Shown: piece by piece, positions 1 to 12,721 of the stretch | Numbering within the stretch: position 1 is the first letter of the stretch | How the letters are laid out: the number at the start of each line of letters is the position of its first letter | Assembly: GCA_016806645.1 (NCBI GenBank) | Contig: JACSYO010000415.1 | Location: 8,051,001 to 8,115,000 of the forward strand | Length of the DNA: 64,000 bases | From: Ophiodon elongatus | Taxonomy: Eukaryota > Chordata > Actinopteri > Perciformes > Hexagrammidae | Reading direction: 5' to 3' | Program-made: the position numbers and the translations under genes | The notes under the pieces: generated by a model | Told to the model about the DNA's origin: nothing | The model's input: only the letters and a program-made list of their open reading frames with translations | Databases searched by the model: none

Positions 1-3000
1 GAGGAAGAGGAAGAGTGGGAGAAGGAAGAGAGAGAGCGACAGCAGGACATTGAAGAGAGAGATGCGTTCGCTGAGCGAGTGAAGCTGAAAGACAAAGACA
101 AGACCCGTAACATAACCGAGAGGACAGACAAAAAGGTGGGAGAAGAGGGAATTATAATACAGCTCATGCACCTTTTCAAAGGTGACCCACAATGCCATGC
201 AGGTAAACACCTTCATTGTGTTTCTTTCTCTCCAGGCTTATGAGGAAGCTCAGAAGAGGCTGAAGATGGCTGAAGACGATCAGAAGAACATGGTAGACGA
301 GTTTCTATTTCTGTTGAAAAAAATCATCTTTATATTTTGTCGCAATTACATGAACACTTCTTAATTGCTGCACTCCTGGGTCTTAGAATACGATGTTTTG
401 GGGAATAAAGCCGAAAAATCAGTCAGCAGAATTTGAACTGTGTACTGAAGTTTCTGATCCTTTGTCTTCCTCTTTCCTTCTGTAGTTGCCTGAGTTGAGG
501 AAGCGCTCTCGCTGGGATTATCTTAAGAAGAGAGAGGCAGAGAAGCTGGAGGACCTGGAGGCAGAGATCGTTGACGACGAGTACCTTTTCCATACAGAGG
601 AGCTGACAGAGAGGGAGAAAAAGGAGTTGGATTACAAACGCACTCTGCGGGACCTGGCTAAAGATTACAAAAAGGCCGGTGCGAGGGAACAGGAGGAGAG
701 GAAGAACAGATACTACATGCCAGAAGAGAAGAGAAACAAGGTAGGAGCGAGGGATGTCACATACTGACACAATATGCAGACACAGTCACCTACTTAAGTG
801 TGCATCGCTTCGATTGTTCAACTCTTCCCCTCCCTCCCTCTCCCCGCTGACCAGGAGGTGCCCCAGAGAGATCTGGAGCTGGAGGAAAGTCCCATGGAGC
901 TGGGAGGAGAGCAAGGCCGCTGGGAGGAGGAGAGGCTGAAGACGGCCTCCCTCAGCTTCGGCGCCAAGAGGGAGCGAGAGCAAGGGATGAGGCAGGAGCA
1001 GGAGAGGTACCAGCTGATCCTGGAGGAGGACGAGATGATCGAATTTGTCAGCACGGCCATGACCATGAAGGGAACTCGGTCGGAGAAGGTAGGGTTCACT
1101 TGGTACTGTCTGCTTCTTCGTTACTATTTGTGCCTCACATGTCATTCCACTTTTCCTTTATAAATGGCCACTAGTGTCGGACAGGCCATGTGCAATTTAC
1201 TGCCGAGGCAGCTAACATAAAGGAGAATTAAATTTCAGCACCGTTGGGGGGTGGGGGGGTGGGGTGGGGGCGGGGGGCGTGTTTGTTCACTAGAAAGTTC
1301 CTGTGTTTTTAGGGGTGACGAGACGTGGCCAAGTAAGTCTCAGAGAAAAGAACAAATTGCGGCAATATGGCAACATTTTGGATTTGAAGCCGACAAAATA
1401 GTTGAAGCCGGAAAACACAGACGAGGCGTCGCGTAAACGCTGTAGGTGTCGCTACACTCTGTTCCACGCGGGAGCGGCTGCTGAGTCGATTGCGACATCT
1501 AGTGGTAAAGTTCGGTATATCGGTCCAAAGTAAACCCGTTCTTCTGACCCTGTTGTGTTCAGGAGGAGGAGGCCCTGGCTCTCTCCCAGGCAGAGCTGAA
1601 GAAACAGTCCATGCAGGAGGTCCGTCGCAGCCTTCCCATCTTCCCCTACAGAGAGGACCTGCTAGCTGCCATCAACGAGCACCAGATTCTAGTCATTGAG
1701 GGGGAGACGGGCTCCGGAAAGACCACCCAGATCCCTCAGTACCTCCTGGAAAGCGTGTGTGCAGAATCTAACACTAATATCATCATATACTGGCATTATA
1801 GATGACCAGCATACATAACAAAGTCCACTGACAGACTACAATTCAGCATGACTGCATACTAATAAGGAAAAGTAAAGATTAAAAAGCCAGTTATGATTCT
1901 ACCCATCAACTTATTGTTCCTCTCTCAGGGCTACACAAAAGGAGGCATGAAGATCGGATGTACACAGCCTCGCAGAGTGGCAGCCATGTCGGTGGCATCC
2001 AGAGTGTCACAGGAAATGGGCGTCAAGCTTGGGAATGAGGTGAGCTTGGCACATAATCATGCCTTATCCCATTTCACTTTCACACACTTCAATAATAGTT
2101 TAATATTAATATGATGGGTCAAAGGGATGCAATGTCAGATATGTACAGCAATGAGTACTGTATTACACCATAAATCTATTTTTTTGTGAAGTGCTGTTGT
2201 CTAATATTTCCATTTCATAGCATGCTTTATTTATTTCAGAGTATTGTCGACTGTTTCCTGAATCAATGTTTTCACATTGTCTGTATTGCTTCCTCCAGGT
2301 GGGATACAGTATTCGTTTTGAGGACTGCACATCAGAGAGAACAGTGCTCAAGTACATGACGGACGGCATGCTGCTCCGAGAGTTTCTCACCGAGCCCGAC
2401 CTGGCCAGCTACAGGTAATGCCTGATATCCCAATTTCCTCACGTCTTTTTCTGCCCATAAACTTCCCACAGTTCCTCTCCGTCGTCTCTCACATCTGTAG
2501 TGACGATGTCCTTGTGCATTTATCGAACACCTGTCGGTATTACTGTATGAGTTGTGCTCATTCCTGCCCTCTCCCCACAATCTCTGTCTCACTCCCTTCA
2601 CCCAAGCGTGGTCATCATCGACGAAGCCCATGAGCGAACGCTCCACACAGACATCCTGTTTGGTCTGATTAAGGACATCGCCAGGTTCAGGTCAGACCTG
2701 AAGGTGCTGGTGGCCAGCGCCACTCTGGACACCGAGCGCTTCTCCCACTTCTTTGACGACGCGCCTGTCTTCAGGATCCCCGGCAGGAGATTCCCCGTCG
2801 ATATCTTCTACACTAAAGTAGGAACTAGCATATTTTTTTAATGCTTAATACAGTACATAATATATATATTTTTTTAAATAATTGGTGAATTCTTGCTGCT
2901 AGATGGAAAAGAAACAGGGATATAGAAGCACAGTATGTAAAATTGCTGTCTTTGTTTCCTCAAAAGAAAACATTACTCCCAAACAACTTATTTTGTTTTC

Positions 3001-6000
3001 TCACTCATTTATGGACATTTGTATTTTTACAAAACTGAATTAACAGTAAAGAAAAGCAGACTGTAGTGATTACTAATATCATCCTTGAGCCAGAGATGGG
3101 TTCACAGCCTTTTTGTGGGTCACCAAACCCATAACATTTTGAAGAGGAATAATGTCAAATAAATCCAGACAACGACCAAAAAACCAAACTGTCTTGTTGA
3201 TGCACGTATCTGTATGTTGTGTTCTCAAGGCTCCAGAGGCTGACTACCTGGAAGCCTGCGTGGTGTCGGTGCTCCAGATCCACGTCACCCAGCCTACCGG
3301 AGACGTACTGGTCTTCCTCACTGGACAGGTATAGCTTATGTCAAGCATGGGATTCTGGTCAAGAGATTCACAGTTTTGAACCCGGCTATAATGGGAGATT
3401 GGTCGTCTCCTCTTCCTTGTGTTGTGTTCTGCATAGGTTTTGTTTATTTTGGACAAAATCATTTAAAGACAAATTTACCTCACATTTGCTTAGCCTGTAT
3501 GTTGGAGGGAGATAAGCATCCTTGTTTACCTCTGAAAGAGCTTTCAAGAAAACCTTTTTTGCCTATTTCAGTTCTAACATTGGGTTCCAACATCTGTAGA
3601 ATATTGTGAGAGGGAAGGCCATATTGATTTAATTTTTACACGTATGTTAGCTGATAAGAAGGAACCAGCCCATGGAGAGATTTATATATTTAAAAGCCAA
3701 ATATTGTTATTGATGAAATGAGGTAAAGTCTCCTCTAATAATGCTCATAATCAGTTATTACTTCATGAGTTCTTTGTGACGCCAGAGAACCAAAACACAT
3801 CAGTGTCAGTAAAGTGCAGATTGACCTGCTGTCAATCTCTGAAATCTGATTTCCCCCCCGTGGGTCCATGTTGCGCCCAAACTGTCCAATCAGCCAGTTG
3901 CCGGTCGTGGTGCGTTTGTGAAAAGATTCAGAGTGAACATGAGCGGCACCTGAAATTGAAGGCGACAGTGTATCATTTTCTTCCCCTTGGTCTGGACCAA
4001 ATGAAAAGAACTGTGTGAAAGCCAGCGTAGGAGGAGGAAGGGCTGTACAAAGGGGAAATGCTTATTATTTGTCTTTGTGTGACGGTCGACTCTTAAACCT
4101 CTTGTGTTTCTTGTAGGAGGAGATCGAAACGTGTTGCGAGCTGCTCCAGGAGAGATGCAGGCGGCTTGGATCTAAGATCGCCGAGCTGCTGGTCCTTCCC
4201 ATCTACGCCAACCTGCCATCGGACATGCAGGCGAAGATCTTCAACCCTACTCCGCTGGGAGCCCGTAAGGTGAGACGTGGGCTCATTCCTGTGCAGAATA
4301 CGTGGGGAACTGTTATTGTTTCCTAATACAATGAGTACTCAGGATGTAATAGGTCACTGTAGGATTTATATTTCAGCTTGGCAGATAAAATGGTCAGTAT
4401 ACTTTGACAAAAAGTTTATTTCTTTGAGAGACATAAATGAAGACAATAGCTCTCTGCTATCTGTTTACTTAATCGGTTGTGTAATAAATCAGATTAAATG
4501 TCAATGCTATTATTCACCAATAGAGGCCGCTGTAGTACAATGACATTTGTTATGGAGACTTGGTATCCTAGGTTTTTTTTAAACACTGTTCGACCTAAAA
4601 AGCCTTGTCTAGATGTTTCCATCAAGTCTTTGTTCTCATTGTTACACAGCTAGATTTAATCTTCCTTTTAATTTGTTTGAGAGTCGCTTACTCACTTTAT
4701 CTCTTGGCACTGTGTGTTCTCTCCCTATCAATCAAAGGTGGTGGTGGCTACCAACATAGCAGAAACCTCGCTGACCATAGATGGCATCATCTACGTCATT
4801 GACCCGGGCTTCTGCAAACAGAAAAGCTACAACGCCCGCACCGGCATGGAGTCACTCATCGTTACACCCTGCTCACGGGTAACCGCTCACTGTTCTTATT
4901 AGAGTTTAACGAGCGGGAAGTGAAGGCGGGCTGTCGTTTTCATTCACTCAGGCTACAAGTGGTGATATTGTATAAGGGCTTTAGTCCAAGTGTTGCGTTT
5001 CATGTCTGCATGGTCTCTGTATTGGTTTCTAAATGTTTTGCCACCTCCTTCTGCGCGTTTCTGTTTCGCTCTCAGGCTTCGGCCAACCAGAGGGCAGGCC
5101 GTGCAGGCAGAGTGGCTGCTGGGAAATGTTTCAGGCTTTACACAGCCTGGGCCTTCAAACATGAGATGGAGGAATCGACGGTGCCCGAGATTCAGAGGAC
5201 CAACTTGGGAAATGTAGTCCTGCTGCTGAAGAGTTTAGGTGAGCAGAGGAGGGGCTCATGGGTTGGTTATAATGACTATTAAAATGATGCTGTGGTGTTG
5301 CAATAAGCTAATACTTTTTGCTTGTAGGCATCAATGACCTCATTCACTTTGACTTCATGGACCCACCTCCTCATGAGACTCTGGTCTTAGCGCTGGAGCA
5401 GCTCTACGCCCTGGGAGCACTCAACCACCTGGGAGAGCTCACCAAGGTACAAACCCAGGGCCTGAATTCATCAAACTTCCAATTACACTTATTAGCAGCT
5501 ATAGTTGACATCTTTATAATAACTATGTATCAAATGGAAATGTGAAAGGGGTCACTTGTAGTGATGAGTCTACAGAGAATTAGCACCTGAATCTGCAGCT
5601 CCCCTCTGCTTTACAAAGCTTTGTCACACTCACACTTGCAGGAAATTAACGTTGGTGAATTTCCCCCTCCCAGTCACGTTCATTCTATGCGAGCGAAGGG
5701 GCGAATAAAACATTGGGTTCCTGCAAAGCAAATTTGCAAATTAGCAGCCTCAACTAATAGAAAAAGGATGTGTGAATATTGACTCATCATGCAAGTTATT
5801 TTCCTATTTCCAACAAAAATCCACTAATTCTACATTACTAATAATACATTTAGCAGAATTTCGTAGTCTTTTAATGTGTATATCTGCAGTACACATTTGA
5901 GCCACATGAGGGCTTCAATGTTGGCATTGTTCTGATAATTGTAGCTTACTTTCAACTTTGAATCTGATATGAAAGGCTAGCGTACAGGAAATAAAAAGAA

Positions 6001-9000
6001 TGACATAGCCTGTTAACTCTGCCTAAATGCATTTACTTGGTCTCATTAATGAAGTATTTAATATGTGTATATATTTTCAATAACATTTGCATAAAACAAA
6101 GTTATTTGTCAAACGTTCATCTCTTCAACATGGCTGATTTATCTATCTGTAAGGTGATGCGGAAATGGCAATAAAAGAGGTCAGGAACGCTCATTTACGC
6201 ACAAATTCGCCCTTCTTACGATTTACAGATGAGGCCTATTGTGAATTGGGTCGCAGTAGTTTGTCATTATTGAAAAGTGGGTCCCCAGACAAAAATCTTG
6301 GCTAAAACTGGTATAAACACCCATCAAAAATCCTTGAAAAATCATTCACTTTCCCACAATTCTTGTCCTTTTAGCCAGTTACAACGAGCAGTGTGTTAGT
6401 TGTCCCCTCCCCCCCACTCCATCCTGTTCATCCAGTCAAATAGACAGACGGTCATAAGCCAACAAAACAAACATATTTTACATTCTTCACAGAAAAGATA
6501 CTTCGCTTTTTGCTTTGAAGCGCGTGATGTAAGTCCATCGTCACAATGTTCATCTGTGTGTTTGCATGTGTCCTGGCCTCCAGCATCGAAGAGTCACTTC
6601 CTTGATGAAAAGTGCTGATACACGACATGACTCACTCACAACTTCGAGCTTTTATTTCCAAGCTCGTCCTGTTAATCAGATATTATCAAGGATGTGAGGA
6701 TGTTTTTCAGAGTGTGTGGCTGACTGCATCATTAATGACTACCAGAGTGCCGGTTATTGTTTATATAATGAATGAATGGAGTCACATGTCTTCAACTGTT
6801 TGTTCTTGTTTGTCGGGGTTCAGCTGGGTCGCAGGATGGCTGAGCTCCCGGTGGACCCCATGCTGAGCAAGATGATCCTGGCCTCTGAGCAGTAAGTCTC
6901 CAGTCTGATAAAGTCTTCACTCAATGCGTTCTGTCAAATGAACATAAACTATATGAAGTATTAGATGTGTTTAATCAATTAGAGACGTTGGTTTTCTTCC
7001 ATAAATTTCTTCCAGGCGTGTGCTCGTCCAGTCCTTGATTATGCAGCTGGAGTTTTGGGTCGTGGCTCGAGGAGTAATGCTATTTATATGCTCACGCTTT
7101 TGCAATAAGATTTGTATTGCCGGGTGTATAGATGAGGATACATATGGACGATAACAGACGAGTCAAAAGAATATTTAAATGGGATAAAGAGCAGAATCGG
7201 ACTTGCACTTATATTTGTTGTAAACATGGGTTTGAGGACCAATTCTTCACATTCATAATGTATCTCTTAAGGGAGGAATTGATTCACATTGGTTGAACAT
7301 AAATGGACAAATGAGATCTGAAGTATAAACAGCTGCGTATTTAAAAAATGAGCTCAGATTTGTCCTGGTATACTTCCTCTTTATTTAGACACCATTCCGT
7401 ACAGTGCGAGGAAGAAAGTTGAATCTGTTCCGTTAGTATGATTTTAGTTTTTTTCCCCACCCTTTGTATTGTTGACTTTGTGACCTGTTTGTTGAATGAC
7501 TTAAAGGAAACTCGTGAGTTGCTGAATAAGGATGACTCACATAAAAATGGTGTTTTGAAAAAGAGACCGTGGCAACTTATTGAGTGAATGCATGGGAGTT
7601 CAGCAATAAAACCTTGTATAAGTGAGAGGTGGATGATTACTGCTGTTGCTTTCTCTGCCGTCTCTTTATTTCTCTCTGCATGTTTATATATTTATATTTA
7701 TACTTTCCATCTCCTTCCAGGTACAAGTGTTCAGAGGAAGTGTTGACGATAGCCGCCATGCTGTCGGTAAACAACTCTATTTTCTACCGGCCCAAAGACA
7801 AGGTGGTGCACGCCGACAACGCCAGAATGAACTTTGTGGTGCCAGGAGGAGACCACCTGGTGCTGCTCAACGTCTACACACAGGTATAAGCTGCTAACAG
7901 CAGTTAGAGCTAAATAACAACTACCAGTCTATTACGCTCAACTGTTCAATCTAATGCAATCAACCTGCAAGAAATCCTGTCTTTACAACGCTTATAATGC
8001 AGAACTGTCAGTGAGGGTTTCTTTCAGCTCCACATAAATCATTTAGGCCACAGTTAGTGTTGGTATTTATTGAACACTAGGAATTGCGTTTGTGCTCATG
8101 ATTTGTGTCTAAAAGCAAACTACCACATTTTCATGTCATTTTTAGCATTTGTCTGTTTTTAGACTAGTTTAGACCGGTAATCAACTACAACCTCTTAACA
8201 GTTTATAACCTGTAACTTATTTAAGATGATTGCTAAAAGGACGGGATGGATAATTTAATCGATTCTATGAATGAAAAGTGATTTGAAAAACACATTTAAT
8301 TTGCTGCGCTTTGGCTTTATTTATTTTTTATAAATGCATCGAATATGGTGACTTACAGTTGACATTTTAAAAGAGGTAAAACATTTTAAATGTATTATTA
8401 TTTGCAATGTTTTACAGCAACTCTTACGCTTTACAGTTATTTAACCTTTTTGGCTTTAATGACAATCCATCCAATAGTTGTTGGGACATTTCACTCAAAA
8501 CCACAAATGGGAACCTGCTGGTGGCGCTAGAGGGAAAAGTCAGATCACCAAAGTCATTCAGATTCATCCTCAGGGGAACATGAATGTACAAAATCTCAAT
8601 CCATCCAATATTAGATATTTCAGTCTTGACCAAAGTGGTCGACCTGCCATCATTAGCATGGCCGAAACAGAGATTATAGAAAAGACAGAAAAAATATGCG
8701 CAACTTTTAGTGTTGCAGAAATATGTTTTTCTGCTTTATCTCCTGTTATACATCTCGCGACCCCCTAAGATTTACCCCGCAACTCCTTATGGGGTCCAGA
8801 TCCACTAGTGGGGAACCACTGTTTTAGCGCAGAACCCAGGTGTTGTGCTAACAACCGGTCTTGGTGTCTTTCTCCCGCAGTGGCTGGAGAGCGACTACTC
8901 CACGCAGTGGTGCTACGAGAACTTCATCCAGTTCCGCTCCATGAGAAGAGCCCGGGACGTCAGGGACCAGCTGGAGGGTCTGATGGATCGCATTGAGGTG

Positions 9001-11121
9001 GAGGTGGTGAGCTCCCAGGGGGACAGCTTGCCCATTCGCAAGGTCAGTGATACTGAGAAAAGCCCTCTGAGTTTCTCCACAGTTCCCTGAGAAAAACATG
9101 GAACCTCAACATTGATTCCTGGTTTTAATAAAGAGGATATACTATACTTTATGAGTCTTTGTGAACATGGCCGCTAGTTGGTTTGGTCATGTCGGATTAG
9201 ATGCCGGCAGAGGTGAGTTGTTCTGTAACTGTCAAAGTGAGGAAGTTGGAGCAACTAGGACAATAGTGGAAAGTAAATATAAAAGCCCTGAAGAGTTCAA
9301 CAAGTTGCACGCAAGACCGACTGAAAAACTCAAACGCGGTGAAGATGGTGCCTCAAACACCGCTGGTCAATATTTGCTTCTTTTTTGTTGTCGACTCCAC
9401 CTCAGGCTTAACACCAGCTCAACTTAAGATGAGTGACAAGTGTTTGAAACATGACCCAGTGAGGGACCGGACTAATACTACATAGAAGACCACAAGCTGC
9501 TGTCAGCATGATCACATTTTAGAATATCCTGTTGTACCCTCTTGAATTTAATCCCGTGTGTCTCCATAGGGAGGTGAAAGGTCACCCTCCGATACAGCAA
9601 GGTTTTGCTCAAGAACACTAAGCGAGTGGATGCTTCCTGGCACAAGAGAGTTTTATCACGATACAGAGAGCTATAGCCTTCGCATATCAGGGTCTATGTG
9701 TTGTGAACGCACCCCTAAACCGCTTGAGATAAGAAAGGGCGTTTGTTTTTTTAGTTGGGTTACGCCCTTTTTTTATTTTTTCATCACACGCTGCCTTTGC
9801 CTGTCAAATATCCTGCAGCCAAATAGGCAAAAGCAATCCTGTAACTTATTTTTGTTATTATGAATTAAAGGTGAATAAATATAGAGCTAATATCTAAGGA
9901 AAATGTGTCATTTTAGAGGGTCTTGTTGCTTAAATTTTTCTTTTATGACACTTTTCTAAACATTCGTCTTGAGTTTTATCCATAAAGCGTGACGCCTGAC
10001 TTACCACAAGGAACAGTGTGTGTTCCTTGTGGTAAGTCAGGCGTCACGGACGTCTCCATGCTTATATGCAAATACAAGGAAAGTGAATGAGTCATTTGAA
10101 GATGTTTATCATATTTTAAGTCGGATGACTAGTGCGTATAAGATGTTGTCTGTCGGCTCCTTTTTAAGCATCGGTTTCTTGAACACACCCAACATCACTT
10201 GGCCTAAATTCGAGCTGATGTGAACAGTTTGTGTGCGTCTGTGAAAACAAGGTTGGAAAAGCAGGTCTGAATGTTGCGTTTGGAAAGTCGCTGTCGGCAA
10301 ATCCCGCACAAAACTCCCCTTTCGTTCAAAACTCGTGATCTGCTTTTCCTGCTTTGACGCTTTGGTGGTTATTCACCATCTGGAAGTTAAGTTTAGGGTC
10401 AGATATTGAAGAGCTGGACTCGTATCCGAGGCTCTGTGGTGTGTGCATCAATGACTGATCAGAGAGTTACTTTAAAGAAGAGTTCATTTCTTAGGGAAAA
10501 CACTGATGAAGTAAAAGTAATTAATCATCAAAGGTCGTACCGCTGAACTGAAAACAAAAACGTATCTGTCTAACTTTAGTTAGTTGTTGAAGTTTCTAGA
10601 ATATGCCTCTAGCATTCAGAATTAAAAAAAGGGAATTACATAAATTTTACCAAACGTTTTTTGAGTAATGTGATGCAGCATTTAATTGCCACGCCAGTAA
10701 CCTGATAACCAGTGCCAGAAGAAAAGTACAAAAATACTAATGTTGCTGTTCAACAAAGACCATGTAGCTCCGAATTAGGTGATTTTTTTTTTCTCAGTTT
10801 AATGATTATGTGTTTATTTAATGGGTGGACAAAATCCTCCTACTTCTTAAGCAAAATATATAAAAAAACAAAAAAAACAATGGCTTGGTTTGAAAAAACA
10901 ATGCATTGTCATGAAGCTGAAAATGCTTTTTTTCCTTTGCTCTTGAGATGCATGTTTTTCACACGATGGCGACAATAAGCAGTACTTAATGGTCACAAAA
11001 GTCATGGCATGTTATGCTTTGTGCAGTTCCTCTATGATTATTAAAGGACGAGTTATATCTCAAACCACATCCTCTGGCTTTAGACTCGATGTTAATGAAC
11101 CCCTCTCTCGTCCCTCTCTCG

Positions 11122-11155
<34 letters not shown>

Positions 11156-11833
11156 CTCTCTCTCTCGTCTCCCAGGCGGTGACGGCAGGGTATTTCTATC
11201 ACACGGCACGACTGAGCAAAGGCGGCTACAAGACGGTGAAGCACCAGCAGACGGTCTACGTCCACCCGAACAGCTGCCTGTTCGAGGAGCAGCCGCGCTG
11301 GCTCATCTACCACGAGCTGGTCTTCACCACCAAGGAGTTCATGAGACAGGTCTGACATCATACTGTTTAAACACTCGGCAAAAAAATCTCCCACAAATAT
11401 TTACAGAGGTTTGGAGATGAAAGGTAGTAGTTGTCCGCTTGTCAGAAGCTTGTCTGCGTATGTGGAAGACTATCATGAAACACAGAGAGAGCTATTGTTT
11501 AAAATGTAAATAGCATAGTGTCACCTTCCACAGTCTAATGTATTTTGGGAATGACACAGCACACTGAGGCGGAAGTGTTCCTGGACAATATTTAACTGCC
11601 TCTTTATATATCCACACATGGATTAATCTCTGCTCCCCTCCCTCATCCTCCCACCCTCCTCCCCTCCTCCACCCTCCCCTCCCCCATCCTCCCCTTCACC
11701 CCAGGTGATCGAGATAGACAGCGGCTGGCTTCTTGAAGTGGCTCCTCACTACTATAAGAGCAAAGAGCTGGAGGACAGCAGCAGCAAGAAGATGCCCCGC
11801 AAGCAGGGAAAAGCAAAAGAGGAGCTGGGCTAA
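1..11833 (+). CDS. dhx16: DHX16, spliceosomal DEAH-box RNA helicase (5' end outside the window)
   Basis: This is the orthologue of yeast Prp2, the ATPase that remodels the activated spliceosome before the first splicing step. Eighteen exons join in frame to 893 residues: 1-135, 236-292, 486-740, 855-1088, 1563-1754, 1929-2039, 2299-2414, 2607-2817, 3230-3328, 4117-4269, 4738-4878, 5076-5238, 5328-5446, 6824-6891, 7721-7883, 8881-9042, 11176-11349 and 11705-11833 (stop TAA). Every intron is GT-AG. The charged N-terminal part is followed by Walker A GETGSGKT (1701-1724), DEAH (2620-2631), SAT (2716-2724), QRAGRAGR (5088-5111), then the winged-helix, ratchet and OB-fold C-terminal region. The protein ends in EELG as in mammals. 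Human DHX16 is 1041 aa, so about 150 residues lie to the left. The residues read are nearly collinear with the human protein and I see no frameshift. Neighbours do not suggest shared regulation. Confidence 0.97.
8440..8660 (+). repeat. Interspersed teleost-type repeat fragment in a DHX16 intron
   Basis: The stretch has the wording typical of a high-copy fish repeat: a 'caatccatccaatagttgttg' type block, a 'ggtggcgctagag' block and a 'gaccaaagtggt' tail. I recognise the family by pattern and cannot name its class. Parts of what looks like the same or a commonly associated repeat recur at 50120-50480 and 62260-62500. No reading frame survives. Confidence 0.5.
9988..10048. repeat. Perfect 28-bp inverted repeat with 5-nt loop
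   Basis: Left arm 9988-10015 and right arm 10021-10048 are exact reverse complements, separated by GTGTG. The stem has mixed base composition and is not a simple repeat. It lies inside the 2.1-kb DHX16 intron, far from either splice site. A transcript would form a 28-bp stem. It could be a template-switch product, a hairpin RNA precursor or a sequencing foldback artefact. Confidence 0.95.
11102..11170 (+). repeat. (CT)n microsatellite forming the polypyrimidine tract of a DHX16 acceptor
   Basis: Imperfect CT repeats broken by CGT units run directly into CCCAG, the acceptor of the exon at 11176. The repeat therefore serves as, or greatly lengthens, the polypyrimidine tract. Length change here could alter recognition of the penultimate exon. 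Confidence 0.85.
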
Positions 11834-11868
11834 AGAGAGGGCCGATGCTCGGGACAGAATGGAAAAAA

Positions 11869-11874
11869 AATAAA
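11869..11874 (+). terminator. Proximal poly(A) signal of DHX16
   Basis: An AATAAA hexamer lies 36 bp after the DHX16 stop codon. A second AATAAA is at 12405-12410. Either could end the transcript; the sequence alone does not decide. Confidence 0.5.
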
Positions 11875-12404
11875 GACGACTTAGATTTTTATAAAAGATA
11901 AAGAAGAAAAGTGTGGAATTGTGGTTGTAGCTACATGGTCTTCACTTGTTTGTCTTCAGTTGTACCTTGAGATGGCATTTCGGACCACATTTGGCTGCAC
12001 AAAGTAGCTTGGACACGGACACATGGAGCAGGGGGACCGGGTCCAGTAGGAAGTGGGTCACAAACTCCCTCACTGGGTTAATCATAAACCGGCTGTGTCA
12101 GCTGGGCCACAACAAGGAAACATGAATACACTTGGATCTGAGTTTCCTGCATTGATTGCTGCAGCGCTGACTCTCTGGGTGGGTCCTACAGCTCATTAAC
12201 AAACAAGACTGGAGCTTTGTTTTCCAGGTGCTTTTCAACGGCCACCAGACTCTTTGACTTTTGCCAAATTGTGTATTTGTGAAACCAGCACATTGTTAAA
12301 GTGTGCAAATTACTGAGGAGCCTCCACGAAGCTGAAAAGACTAATTTCCAAATAATGAATTTCACTCTGGTGTGAGGTGCCTTATCTTGTTTATTTTCTA
12401 CGGC

Positions 12405-12410
12405 AATAAA
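12405..12410 (+). terminator. Distal poly(A) signal of DHX16
   Basis: AATAAA followed within about 20-40 bp by a T/G-rich stretch, the usual downstream element. It would give a 3' UTR of roughly 0.6 kb, more typical than the very short proximal option. Confidence 0.55.
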
Positions 12411-12671
12411 GTTTTACAACCACTTGTTTTGTCAGCTGGTTTTCAGCTCTTTAACTAGTCAACACATTAGTGTTTACTGCCTATCCACTCAGGTTGCTTT
12501 CTGGTTATAATTGCATCAGGAAGTCCTCTACTATTGTTCAACACGTTATATTTAGACACATCGTGTGAAACAAGGGACTGTGTTTTTGAGTGAAGTTTTA
12601 CAAAATCAACATCAAAGCATACAGTATAAAGCATCTAAAGATACAGATGTGACATCTTTAACACAACTATT

Positions 12672-12721
<50 letters not shown>

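Larger units (their letters stand above)
1089..11175 (+). other. DHX16 introns longer than 300 bp
   Basis: Non-coding stretches over 300 bp are 1089-1562, 2818-3229, 3329-4116, 4270-4737, 5447-6823, 6892-7720, 7884-8880 and 9043-11175. They are AT-rich with stop codons in all frames. The intron at 1089-1562 holds a G-rich run (about 1246-1278) and a short open stretch with a weak BED-finger look (1330-1436). The intron at 7884-8880 holds an interspersed repeat, and 9043-11175 holds a perfect hairpin; both have their own entries. I see nothing else distinctive in the remaining introns. Confidence 0.7.
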
